Part shown: positions 37,577-50,065 of the stretch, one piece after another | Layout of the letters: each line of letters starts with the position of its first letter | Position numbering within the stretch: the stretch's first letter is position 1 | NCBI GenBank assembly: GCA_949152475.1 | Contig: OX424555.1 | Span: 57,331,977 to 57,395,976 of the forward strand | Direction: 5' to 3' | DNA length: 64,000 bases | DNA from: Terebella lapidaria | Taxonomy: Eukaryota; Annelida; Polychaeta; Terebellida; Terebellidae | The notes under the pieces: generated by a model | Database searches by the model: none | What the model saw: only the letters and a program-made list of their open reading frames with translations | What the model was told of the DNA's origin: nothing | Translations under genes and position numbers: made by a program

Positions 37577-38402
37577 TCGATTTTTTGTTAGTCTTGCTAA
37601 TAATGCACGCGAGTCATGTTTTTTTCTAATCAGAAGGTCCATTGCGACCACAGTAAAGCTATATATTATCAGAAATTATGGGTTTCTGATATTATGCTAT
37701 GCTCATGAGTTCATGCTTGTCGATTATGAACGTACATAGTTCGTAAATTACATCATTTTCCTAAGTCCATCTTACGCTAAGTTTATTGCTGTTCCAATTG
37801 CCAGTGCAATGCTCGATCCTGGTACGGTGATAACCAATATGATGACTGGGATCGTATTCGCTCTGAAATTCTGAATTTGACGTTGGAACTTCCCTCACAG
37901 AAGAAATTCCTATCATGTGCTGCATGGCGTATGGGCGATGTCTTGTTGTAAAAGAGAAAGTGGGATCAGGTGTTTTGGTAATTGTATTGTTACGGAGACC
38001 TACTTTACTTGAACGTGATAAGTTTACGTACACACTAAAAGCTCCTTACGTATTTCGCTACAGTGTGAAACGTCGACAAACCATAACCCCCGCGTCTACA
38101 CATTCATGTGGTAATCTTTCCCTGGGGCTACTGGCTTCTTATTAAATGCTATATCCCATTATCTCATGGGAATTGATATCCGCAAAGTGTCAAATATATT
38201 ACCCGCTTCAATTAAGATAACTGTTGGACAAATCACTTCTCCCGCCGAGATACGATTTGGCTCGCAGGAGGTGCGAGTATTAACGCGGCAATTATGGCGG
38301 TCTGTATTTCCGGTTGGGTTGATACCAACGGGGCCACGTGAGGGCAATCATTACCATGACGACACTGATGCCGAGGGTAGGGGCGGGCTTGTCCCTGAAA
38401 AA
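37577..38402. other. Non-coding stretch, nothing recognised
   Basis: Only short open frames on both strands, none with recognisable similarity. Confidence 0.4.
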
Positions 38403-40347
38403 GTTCAGATGTTGTTGTTCTTTCGCAGTATTTTCAGGGAGCGATCCTGCATAATTTACGGTTGAGGAACACTGAGTTATCAAGTCCATTTGAGAGTCTT
38501 GAAAAGCCTGAAATTAGACAAGAAATTTTTGATACCGCTACAGAAAAAGTAGGCTTTGTATTGATGATCACCAATTTTTTTCTCCGCAAATAGCGTTCAT
38601 CATTGCACGATGTATAAATACTGTGTCTTCGATAAGAGCACGTCCCAGTGAGCAGACTGCCCACTGACCTGTGTTATATTTCCACTGAGCCCCTCACGGT
38701 CCCGTGTGTCTGCATATGTTGCCTATTCCCTAGAGTAAATAGCATACCAACTAAGAACAACACCCGGTAAATCACAAAACCTGTCTATCCCGACGCGTTT
38801 TGGCATGGGATGTTTTGTTTGGTCTGAGCCGGTTACAACCTGTTGTCTACGCGGTATGTACCTAACCATGAGACTACTTACCTTACACTGAGTATCATCA
38901 GCTGATCACAGCCAAAGCTACTGAATAGTTCCAGATACATGCTGTTGGTATAAACTTATTTCTCCTCTCATGCACGTACTTGTTAATAGTGACACTTTCA
39001 TTAATCTGGACTAAATTAAACAAGTAGCATCGAACTTAAAACAGTTGCTTCAGATATACCATCTTATTCAGAGAAGACATAATGATCACCATGTATTACG
39101 AGTGATCCACCTCCAAGGGCTGAAGCATTATCTGCAGGATGTTCAGGGTAGTACATATAAATAATGATCAATATACACGGATTGGCTTAGATGAAAATGT
39201 GTGCTACGCTGGTTGGAGGAAACTTCCTTTACAGCCATTGCAGACGAGGAGACAAGACTTTATTCGAAATAAAACAACTACCACTGAAACTTCCACCGAT
39301 TTCGCGGCTGCTGATCATGATTTACTCGGTCATACTGTGGAGATAATATCAAGCCACGTCATGTCGTCGAGGACAGTTCAGATGTTGTTGTTCTTTCGCA
39401 GTATTTTCAGGGAGCGATCCTGCATAATTTACGGTTGAGGAACACTGAGTTATCAAGTCCATTTGAGAGTCTTGAAAAGCCTGAAATTAGACAAGAAATT
39501 TTTGATACCGCTACAGAAAAAGTAGGCTTTGTATTGATGATCACCAATTTTTTTCTCCGCAAATAGCGTTCATCATTGCACGATGTATAAATACTGTGTC
39601 TTCGATAAGAGCACGTCCCAGTGAGCAGACTGCCCACTGACCTGTGTTATATTTCCACTGAGCCCCTCACGGTCCCGTGTGTCTGCATATGTTGCCTATT
39701 CCCTAGAGTAAATAGCATACCAACTAAGAACAACACCCGGTAAATCACAAAACCTGTCTATCCCGACGCGTTTTGGCATGGCATGTTTTGTTTGGTCTGA
39801 GCCGGTTACAACCTGTTGTCTACGCGGTATGTACCTAACCATGAGACTACTTACCTTACACTGAGTATCATCAGCTGATCACAACCAAAGCTACTGAATA
39901 GTTCCAGATACATGCTGTTGGTATAAACTTATTTCTCCTCTCATGCACGTATTTGTTAATAGTGACACTTTCATTAATCTGGACTAAATTAAACAAGTAG
40001 CATCGAACTTAAAACAGTTGCTTCAGATATACCATCTTCTTCAGAGAAGTCATAATGATCACCATGTATTACGATTGTTCCAGATCCAAGGGCTGAAGCA
40101 TTATCTGCATGATGTTCAGGGTAGTACATGTAAATAATGATCAATATACACGGATTGGCTTAGATGAAAATGTGTGCTACGCTGGTTGGAGGAAACTTCC
40201 TTTACAGCCATTGCAGACGAGGAGACAAGACTTTATTCGAAATAAAACAACTACCACTGAAACTTCCACCGATTTCGCGGCTGCTGATCATGATTTACTC
40301 GGTCATACTGTGGAGATAATATCAAGCCACGTCATGTCGTCGAGGAC
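38403..40347 (+). repeat. 973-bp tandem direct duplication
   Basis: Copy 1 is 38403-39375 and copy 2 is 39376-40347. Both start GTTCAGATGTTGTTG and end CGTCATGTCGTCGAGGAC. They differ at roughly a dozen scattered bases, clustered near the 3' end (for example ACGAGTGATCCACCTCC against ACGATTGTTCCAGATCC). That makes the duplication recent but older than the monomers of the left array. A roughly 75-residue stretch in the plus frame is kept in both copies (39139-39370 and 40112-40345), but so little divergence gives no test for coding. Confidence 0.95.
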
Positions 40348-42044
40348 TTTTTTTCCGGAAGAGACAGGCTACAAATGTACCCGAAATTCATCGATTTTCC
40401 ATCGAAAGATATATGTTGATTCAATCTATGTAAGTTAGTGGACAGTCTGTGCTTACTTAGTTAGCGTGTATGTCATTTCTAGAATTCCGTTGAGGCCAGG
40501 CAATGACAGGATGTGATTTAGGTAACACTTCTCGGTTTTGGGTCAAGTACCTTGTAATATTCCAATACCTCTCCATTCCTTTTGATGAAAGTTCATTTCA
40601 AATACGGATATTTGTCTATGGCCACCATATGAACTTGTTATCGTCATTCCTCAAACAAACCGTACGTGTCCACAGTGCAGCAAACGCAGACCACTGCGCT
40701 GTATCCACCACTGTAAGCACTTCTCGTGGGTCGGTGGTTCATTGTTGGGCCACAAAAATCACTACAAACTAATTTACGAGGGACGATGCTCTGCTCAATG
40801 ATGAAGTCCACTCTCCAGTGGCGCCACATTGCTCTCAGGACGAGAGTCGCCCAGATGACAAATGTCAACATATTCTATTCACATTAACACAACACAGAAC
40901 ACATGCAGGAGCTGGGCAATATTTCCAACACTATGATGATTTTCATTGCGTCGGTGGTTTCACGTGTTTCACTTGAAAGACAGTGATAATAATAAATATA
41001 TGGTCAAAGTATATTTTCTACCCAAAATAAATGGTGATTAAAACTTCATTATACATGGAAACGAGACACGTCAGAATTCAGGCAAGTCAGCTAGACGTTT
41101 TCACCACTACCCGTGATAAATGCACGTGTGATTCTGGGAACAAGACGTTGGCGTCCGAGACGGGAGATTACTAAACAAATCGAGGTGTTGTTGTAAACTC
41201 TTCCCCTTGAGAGCACGTCACGGAATGGAACATCCGGGACTCACCTGTCGAACGCCGAGAGCCATCTGTCGATCCATTATTTTATTTTCTACCCTTTCGT
41301 GTTGCAGAATGGACGCGGACTAAAATACGTTGTGTTCCATATCAGCGTGTTAACTTGACAATTTTCACGTCCTTACAGATGACGCATGCTTATACATACA
41401 CGATGTATCATGGTGCGACCATATTACTATGGTGTGATTCAACTAACTTACCATCATCTCTATGGCTTAGCTTCCAGCCATTAGCTAGCAACCAAGTCCG
41501 CTGAGAACCTATCCATATATATTTTATTGTATGGCACTAGCCGTACTATATCTGTTAGTGTAATTTTGGCCCCATGGTACCACTGGCGAGAAGCTTGCCC
41601 ATGCGTGGACTGATTGCTACCGAGTTATGTCAGCGATGACATTACCTATATATTATGTCACAAAACACATTACAACACAACTAAGTAGCAAATATTGAGC
41701 AAGGAAAACACACAAATTGATCATTTTTATGGAAAGTGCAACTGAAACACATTTTGGCAAGAAGAATGGGCAACTGGACAAAAAGTGCGAATGAAAATCA
41801 TCTTACGCTTGGACAAGCTCCATCCCAGAAATGGTGGTATTAGGGTGGTGAGGAATATTTAGGTCAAATGATCTCCGTGAGAAGGGATTTGAAAGAATTG
41901 TTATACACGAGTTCACGATTTCGAATTTCTTCTTTCGTTATATACAAATTGATTACTAGGTTTTATTTTGGGATAGCATTTATTGTTCACGGTGTTTGGT
42001 TCACCCATCCTTAAATGTGTTTGTGTTCACTCAGTCTCGAAAGT
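40348..42044. other. Non-coding stretch, nothing recognised
   Basis: No gene, tandem repeat or inverted-repeat element was seen by eye. A CpG-richer part lies near 41090-41290. Confidence 0.4.
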
Positions 42045-43269
42045 AACAATCATGCTAGCTCTCAACCACTGACAGAGAAGGGTGGTCGACAATAGTTCAT
42101 TCAACAGGATTTGACACAATATTTACTAGCCTTGTTAAACCCTTAACCACTCTGGCATAACCAGGGTCATCTAGTGTGGTAAAATATGATTGTTTGTTTT
42201 CCTCACTTGTTGGAATTGATATGCAACTGACCAGCAATAATATACCAAACTGCATGAAAAAGGCAAGCAAACCAACAAAACTCCGCTGAATATCAATATG
42301 TAAATGTATGATTCACCCCTGATTTTTACTTGAGAAAAGAAAAGAATGCTGCATTTCCCGTTACCTTCTGATGTGACAAGCCTATTTTATTGGGCGTGAA
42401 TTGTATGTCTATCACAATTATTGCATGGACGCCATCTGCATAAACACATCACCTCAATGTATTGATATGGTAATCATATTTTCCAAGAACTTCTCAACTA
42501 TTACCAGTATGACATTATGCATTCGAGAACTGACATTTCACATTGAATATTTCCTAAAATGTGGAGTCATGCACAATTCTATTCCAGAAAAGGGTTTCTA
42601 ATTCCAAACACTCTGAGAATGTCTTTGACCGAAATTAACCCTAAAGGTGTCAACAAAATATGTGCATGCAAATGTGCGAGAAAACATTTATTTTCCCTCA
42701 CTACACGTATTTAAATCACTTTATCAAGATGGAATCACTCTTCGTTTCCGGTACCAACACGACACGGTACCAAATTAAATTGACGAGGCAGTGTTTGCCC
42801 TTTTCCATTGTATCTGGGTCTTTTTTGTGCAATGTGAGGATGGGATTTGAAAAGTGGTTCATACGTTGATAATTATTTTTCCTGCCCGCGGGAGTGTGAT
42901 GCAAGCGCTACAACACTTGTGCTCCACGATTGATGGAACCTCTACTCTCCCAATATGACGTTATGGTTATTGATAATCATTGTTGCTGTCGGAAATTGAC
43001 ATTCAACCAAACACGTGCGAGAGCACAATTTGTTTTCGCCCTCTATGTTTGATCAACGTCGCTCGTAATCAGCCAAGAATATCATTGAGTTAGGAAATGC
43101 TTGGTTGTGCGATGTCATCCTGCTAAATTTTCCCTGTCGCCAATCCATTATTGATATTTCTGTCAGATCTACTATTATTCAAAATAAATCATGAGAAGAT
43201 GGTATTGTAGTGTTATTATCTCAAACGTACAGCCGTGAACACACCAATGTACACTTGCCGTGGTTATAC

Positions 43270-43985
43270 GATTGATATCTCTACAATACATATACCGGTA
43301 CACTTGATATGTATAGAGCGCCTTTTCCTAATTAGGCGCTCAATTTTTCCTCAAAAGCGCTGACCAATGACAAGGCGAGACAAGTGACATGAACTACAGT
43401 TCTGGATAGGCAACTGTGAAGAGGTATGATTTGAGGCGTTTCTTGAAAATTGTGAACCTGGAGGAACTGGTAATGTCCAGTGGTAGGCTATTCCAAAATC
43501 TGGGAGCTGAAATCGAGAAGAGGTGGCCACCGAATGTGTTTCACTGAAATCGAGGTTCGGACAGAAGTTGTAGGGAAGGAGCGAACTGGATCGTGGACTG
43601 ACATAATTTCCTTGATGTAGCTGGGGGCTGTATCGTGAAGGGGTTTGAAGACCATGAGAGCAATGTTGATGTGATACGTTGTCTGATAAGGAGCCAGTGG
43701 AGATTGATTACGTCGTGTGGGATTTGGTTATACCTGGGTGTTCCGGTAATGAGACGGACTGCAGAATTCTGTATGAGCTGGAGACATTGGCGGAGGTCGT
43801 TTGTCGTTTCAAATAACAGTGAGTTTGAATAATCAAGCCTAGTTAATATGTGGTCTCGAGCGAGCGTGTGGGTGCTGTAAGTTGTGAGGAAACGACGAAG
43901 TTTACGAAGCCCTCGGAGGTGGAAGTTGCATGACGTTGCATGATCATTCCATTGCAACGAAAAACACGTAGTTGCTCCGAAGTAG
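43270..43985 (-). pseudogene. 5'-truncated non-LTR retrotransposon (LINE), reverse-transcriptase C-terminal end
   Basis: The minus strand encodes the C-terminal part of a LINE ORF2: CNFHLRGLRKLRRFL, LTRLDYSNSLLFE, LIQNSAVRLITGTPRYNQI and LHWLLIRQRI. These match the conserved post-catalytic pattern (RLDYCNSLL, QNAAARLVTGTP, LHWLPVRYRI) of CR1/L2/Jockey-type elements. An in-frame TGA (43541-43543) interrupts it. The same frame then continues through SAPRFWNSLPLDI and FKKRLKSYLF to a TAG at 43394-43396. The 3' tail AAAAGGCGCTCTATACAT is typical of LINE 3' ends. The upstream junction near 43985 is placed where sequence matching copy 2 of the host repeat (about 50130) resumes. The catalytic domain is absent, so it is dead. 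Confidence 0.85.
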
Positions 43986-45458
43986 AAGTGAATGCTCAGT
44001 CTGACTCCGCCCAGTGTACATGACCAATATGAATATTGTCCTTTCATCAAGGATTCAGCGATATCCAAATTCAGCAACTGAGTACACGTAGTGGTGTATT
44101 TACCACATTGAAATACTGTACCAACAGAAAGTTAGCATGTATTCATGAACAATATTTCTATGAAATTTGAGATGTCCATCACATATATAAGCTATATCAG
44201 TATATTAAAAAAGAAAATATGTTCATAGAGAATGCTTACTGATATATTTGTGAGCCATCTACATAACGTTGATAATCAACAGGGCTAAGAGATTGCATCC
44301 GAATAACTGCTGATTTTATCTTCAACACCAAAGCTTTATCAACTGAAGTGTTGTCCCTTCCCGACTGAGTTTTTTCGTAGTTTTTCATACAAGAGCGAGT
44401 CCAAATAACATGGTCTCGTTTATTGTCAGTATCTGTTGATTTAAACAGCATCCGTTTGAAGATTGTATCTGAGTGTGTCGTTCATGTGAAGAAATAGACA
44501 GGGTGAGCACGTGTGTTTCTACTGTTCATATCTTTCTCGCGTTTGTTTGAAATCATGTTCTTTTTTATACGAAATCATGTTTATTGATATCGATTGATAC
44601 GATAAATCTGTTTCATGGATTTATCTTATATTGTTTTCTTATAATATTACCCAGCATTGAACACGAGGTTTCGCCACATATAACCTACGTCAAGAACATC
44701 TGTCGTCCTACTCATGGTCGAGTCAAGACCTATGAAATGATCTATCAGAATGATTGACCAGAACCAGACAAGCATATTAAGTCATATATATTTGAGATAA
44801 TGTACATCCATTACCTACATCTAGACACTAACTATAATATACGACAGATGATGAAATTGCAAAGATTAACTAGTGCAAATGATTGTGCTATCATTTTAAA
44901 CTCCATTTCATTGTACATTTCCATTACATTACAGAGTCATAATTAAGAGTCAGCATTACTATTTCACCATCGCATCTTCAGAACGCCATTTGGTGCAAAT
45001 ATGAGAGGGATGCTATTTTGAAGTTCGTCATTGGGCCAACGTGATGATAATATTACATGTCATCTTACTGGATGCTAAGTTCAACAGAATATTCAGTTCG
45101 AAACTGCTAAACTGCTGAATTGTGACAAGCAAACAATGTGGTGATTATATTATATGTTTATAGCTGAAGGTTAACATGCTACAAACTGCCACTCGATAGC
45201 TGGCGGTGGTAATTTTGCAGTCATGAACCAGTTATTGCGGAGAAGACCTTGGATATGACGTGTGAAGTACACCACATGATCAACACTCATCAGAATTTTC
45301 GGTCAGCGTATCCACTAAAACTACCGTAGGCTATGTAATAAATGCTTTTCATAGCCTTACTGAATGACGAATGTATACAGATTTTGGTGGGAATTATTAT
45401 TTTAGTGAAGGTATTATAAAACAAAAGTATGATTTTGGTATCAACCTGAATATTTATA

Positions 45459-45474
45459 AAAAAAAAAAAAAAAC
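45459..45474 (+). repeat. Poly-A tract
   Basis: A run of about 16 A residues before CAATTTCGAATTCG. The corresponding place in copy 2 (about 50990) is interrupted (GAAAAAAGAAAAATC), so this is a local slippage expansion. Confidence 0.8.
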
Positions 45475-48400
45475 AATTTCGAATTCGTCATTGAGACCAG
45501 CAGTCATACGACACAGGAACGTATAGGGAAACAAAGAAGTCAACACTGAGCCAGCCATAGTTATCAAACGTCAAATTGGTGTCAGATGAGAAGTGAATAA
45601 GGCGATCATGTTTCCGAATAACTTTGCTTTTAGAAAATGAGATTAGAGACTTTTTTGCGATGCGTGCATTACATGTTTTTCGGCCATACATGCATTGAAT
45701 AAACGGAATTACCTTGTAATGGAACAGTAATTTGTCCAATGCTATGCACGTACAGCAGTCGCAAATATAATTCTTATGGATATCTGATGTCCATGAGCTT
45801 TATTGAATTACTGTGTCTGACAGACCACTTTCAAATACATCAGGTCTCTAGACCAGATATGCGTTGGAGGTTTCTCGTGGATCATCCTATTGTTTAACAC
45901 TGAATTTGTTTCTATCTGTGTTTATACACAACATGATGTTCGTAACTATTGAAAAACCGAAAAACCATCAGAAACCACATTGTTGATCAGCATTTCCAGC
46001 CCCATGACATTCTAAAACACATTTCCTTCATACTGCCGTCCTTTTGAAAGTTAATTTATGTGCAAGCTTGAACATACATCAATACATATATATTCAAATC
46101 GAATACACACGTGAACAAATCACAATCCCCACCCCCCATCAATATGTACTCTTTACGTGCACCGTATTCGTATGGTGAAAAATATAAACATATAATGACC
46201 AATGCACATGCGAATGATATGCTCCGGTTTGTATATGAACACTAAAACAGGCCGTTTACATGTGAATGATTCTCCGAAATCAATCTGTCTACTCAAACAA
46301 TGAAGAATGGATACGCTATAAATGGGTTATGTCAATGTTACTGTCGAGGGAACTGACACCAAAACTTCAAACAATTGATAGTGAAATATTTTCTAAAGCT
46401 GATGAATGACTTCAGCAAATGAAAGGAGTTTATCGATGTTATTATATACGATGACGAGTTGTTACAACAGCCAAGGTCTGTGAAGGCTAATGTCATCCAG
46501 GAGAATCATGGGCGGTCATTTGTCTGTCATTTCTAGCCCAACAAAACTGCCTTAAATCCGACACTTAGACAGAGCGTCACAGCAAGCAAACACATAAACC
46601 ATCGACATAATTTAGGACTGTCCCTTGTTCACAACTGTCGCACTTTCCATTCTTAATACCTTAGTAATTTCTCTCCGAATTGACAGCCACCAATTACTCT
46701 GATAAATCAGATTGTGTCTGCACTGACACAACACCGAATCATTTGCAATTTGCCAGTTCTGTGTGTGTTTAGCAACGATGTTAATACCTGCCCTAGAGTA
46801 GGAGCAAGCCTCGCACCCGCTCGACAAATTGTCATTGTAAACACTTCAGAACGACCACAAACACGTAAAACTCAGTGGCAAAAACCCCTCAACGAGTGGC
46901 ATAAACTCGCCATTGCCAGGATATGTGGTTTCTGGTAAATGCCTGCCCGTTATCGCCCATGAAATTATTGACAAGGTTGTTATGCCTTTCACCAAAGTAT
47001 TATTGGGTCTAAAATTGTACTATTTTAAACCCTTGAGCACTGACATCTACTTTGTCACAGGGATACCATTTTTTCCCAAATTTTTGCAATATCATAATTT
47101 CACATCTGTTTCCTGTATACTGCAACACGATAACACATGTAGCATCCTCTTGTCAGTTTCGTTACAAATAGGGTCATAATTCAATGCAACTTAGATAGCC
47201 GTGCTGAAGTAGGAATTCATCTGTTCTCTTAAGATAGAGTGACCAGTTTCCCTGTGATAACGATCTGTATAATTATCAATGTTGTTTCAAACTCATACTA
47301 TATCATACCTCTCGGGGAAATGGTACATTGGATGTACTCAAATAACACGTGTGGTATTATCCATATATTCAGTCAATAGAGGATAGAAATTCAACAACTT
47401 CCATATGATGACATTCTTATGTTTAAATTTGCCAGTTCCAGGGCAATTCGCCAAAATTTTTCATTGCAATGGCGATCCATGATAAAATACTGGCAATAAT
47501 ATCAAAGTTGGGTACAAAATCAACAACCATACTTGCTCTCAACCACCTTCAGAGATGGGTGGTCGGTAATAATCCCTTCAATAAATATACAACTGTAGAA
47601 GATTTAGACCAAACGTGAACCAATATTTAAAAACCATGTTCAACAATGCATCAACACTTGACCACTCTGCCATCACTAAGGGCAGCTAGTTTGTAGAATA
47701 TTATTGTTTGTATTCCTCACGTGCTGGAATTGATAAACAACTGACCAGCATCAATATACCTAACTTCTTGAAAGAGGCAAGCAAATCAAAATTCCAGGAA
47801 TAAAACTAAGCTGAATATCAATATGCTAACGTTTCCATAATCAGGTCCCCTAAGATCAGTTACACGTCCTCTCTGCCACTTGTTGGTAGCATCTGATGAA
47901 GAAAACAATACAGATATTTCGTCGAACATTCTGATTTTCACTGGACCACAGAAATACACTGCATTTTACAGTATAATCTGACGTGACATGCCTAATTTGC
48001 TCAGCGTGGACTGGATGTCAATCACAATTATCAGCTGGAAGTTATCTGTATATTCACATCACATCGATGGATTGATATGGTAATCAACTCACAATACGTG
48101 AAATTTATTTTCACGAAAACTTAAGTTACCATCAGTATGACAGCACGTTTTCAAGAACAGTAGTTTTACATTGAATGCTTCCTCAATTCCGGAAAAATCC
48201 ACCCATCAGAAAGAGGTACTGCAACCAGGGCATTTCTAAATTTTTTTACAAGGGTCCTTTACTGAAACCATTCCGTTATATGTCGACAAATACAGGCACG
48301 TAAATGTGGCGATAACCTTTCATTTCATCAATGTATGTATTTTATTCGATATGTGAAATAATATCCCCGTTGTTGCCCGAGAACGATACAGTTTCATATT

Positions 48401-48599
48401 CAATTTTAATGGTGCGTATTCATCATTGTCAAGCATCCATTTTATTGTAATAATTCGCTTTTTATTGAATAAGACGATGTGATCTGACAAGTGATTCATG
48501 CGTTGATAATTCAGTTTTCCCACCTGTGTTCGAGTGCTACTAATGGCACTAGGAACAGAATGTTTACATTTGTTTGGCGCTATACGAAAATAAACTATT

Positions 48600-50065
48600 T
48601 TTGTTATTCCTTAGCTTAGGTTTGGATACACCTACACCACCTTGTGTGTGGCGAAACCTCGTGTAGTGTTGCTGGGTAATGTTATAAGAAGATACTTACT
48701 TTATGATAAGTCTATCAAACCGATTTATCGTGTCAATCGCTGAATAAACAACATGATTTCAAACAAACTCTGAGTGATATGAACAGCAGTGTTCAACTTG
48801 TCTATTTCGTCACAGGAACGACCCACTCTGCCACAATCTTCAAACGGATGCTGTTTAAATCAATAGATACTGACAATAAAGGAGACCATGTTATTTGGAC
48901 TCGATCTTGTCTTTCTGCCTTTCTTCGCAACCACAGTCGAAGAAATGATAACACTTCAGTCGATAAAGCTTTGGTGTTGAAGATAGAGCTTTGGTGTTGA
49001 GGATAAATTATTTGGATACAATCTGTTCGCCCTGTTGATTATCAACACTATGTAGATTGCTACTAGTATACTAGTAGGCATTCTCTATGAACATATTTTT
49101 GTTTTCAACTTATAAATGTAACGGACATTTCAAATTTCATAGGATTTTTTCGGTTAACTTTCTTTAGTACTTAGCTATTATGTTGATACAATATATTAAG
49201 TAAGTAAGTAAGTAAGTAAGTAATTTATTTTTCAATTTCCATGAAAATATTCAGGTATATTCATGAATGACTCGACCTAAACGAAGAACTTTGACACTTG
49301 CAGTAAAAAGAACTAGAAGAATCATTATTTTGGGATGCTACATATTGTGTGCAACTGCAAAAATGTGCAAAATGCACGAAATCATGCCTTCGATACCCCA
49401 TACAATGTTACATGGTTTAGGAATGAACTTACACTGTCAATCATATGAAGGAAGTGAACATGACAGATACCTTTCAGTGTCTTATGTTACTGCTCGTACT
49501 ATTACATTCGGTGAACTATTTCTGCTTAAAGTCCCAATGTAACGTTATGGTTATTGATCATCATTGTTGCTGCTAGGAATTGACATTTAGCAAAGCACGT
49601 GCGAGTGCACAATTTATTCTCGCCCTCTATGTTTGATCTACGTCGCTTCTAATCAGACAAGAACATGATTAATTTAGGATGATGCCTGCTTGCGCGATGT
49701 CATCCTGCTAAATTTTCCTTGTCGCCAATCTATTATTGATATTTCCGTCACATCTACTATTATTCAAAATCAATCATGAGATGATAATTATCTCGTTAGT
49801 ATCTTCAGCGTTCCACCGTGAACACATCAACGTGAACTTGCCGAGGTTATGGTGGTTTTGGTGCCAGTGAGACAATTTATGTGGTGTTATATTTTCATAA
49901 GGTGATGAACCGGTTTGCAAAATGGAAACATAGTCTGAATATCGAAAACATCTTCACCATGGTGGTAATTCACTATATCTGTAGACTAAATGGCACATCG
50001 ATCATGATTTGTTCATCCAAAATCATACGCCGGTTTTGATAGTCAGTTCGTTCCTGAAAATACAG
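48600..50065 (+). repeat. Segment inverted relative to copy 3 of the tandem repeat
   Basis: The block reads as the reverse complement of about 53445-55080. Matching landmarks: GGCGAAACCTCGTGT (48650) with ACACGAGGCTTCGCC (55041); CAACTTGTC (48793) with GACAAGTTGAACACTG (54926); and ATGAACCGGTTTGCAAAATGG (49906) with CATTTTGCAAACCGGTTCAT (about 53575). Outside the block, copies 2 and 3 run in the same direction. Confidence 0.85.
49197..49222 (+). repeat. (TAAG)6 microsatellite
   Basis: Six TAAG units followed by TAATTT. It lies inside the inverted segment of copy 2 and is absent from the counterpart in copy 3. Confidence 0.95.

Larger units (their letters stand above)
42045..47526 (+). repeat. 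Diverged 5.5-kb tandem repeat, copy 1
   Basis: The copy begins near CATGCTAGCTCTCAACCACTGACAG and corresponds along most of its length to the next copy, about 5.5 kb to the right (anchor GTTATTGCGG at 45231 and 50762). Many substitutions and indels show it is much older than the left array. It carries a LINE fragment. Its segment 44190-44690 is inverted relative to copy 2, while 42955-43270 is in the same orientation. Confidence 0.8.
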
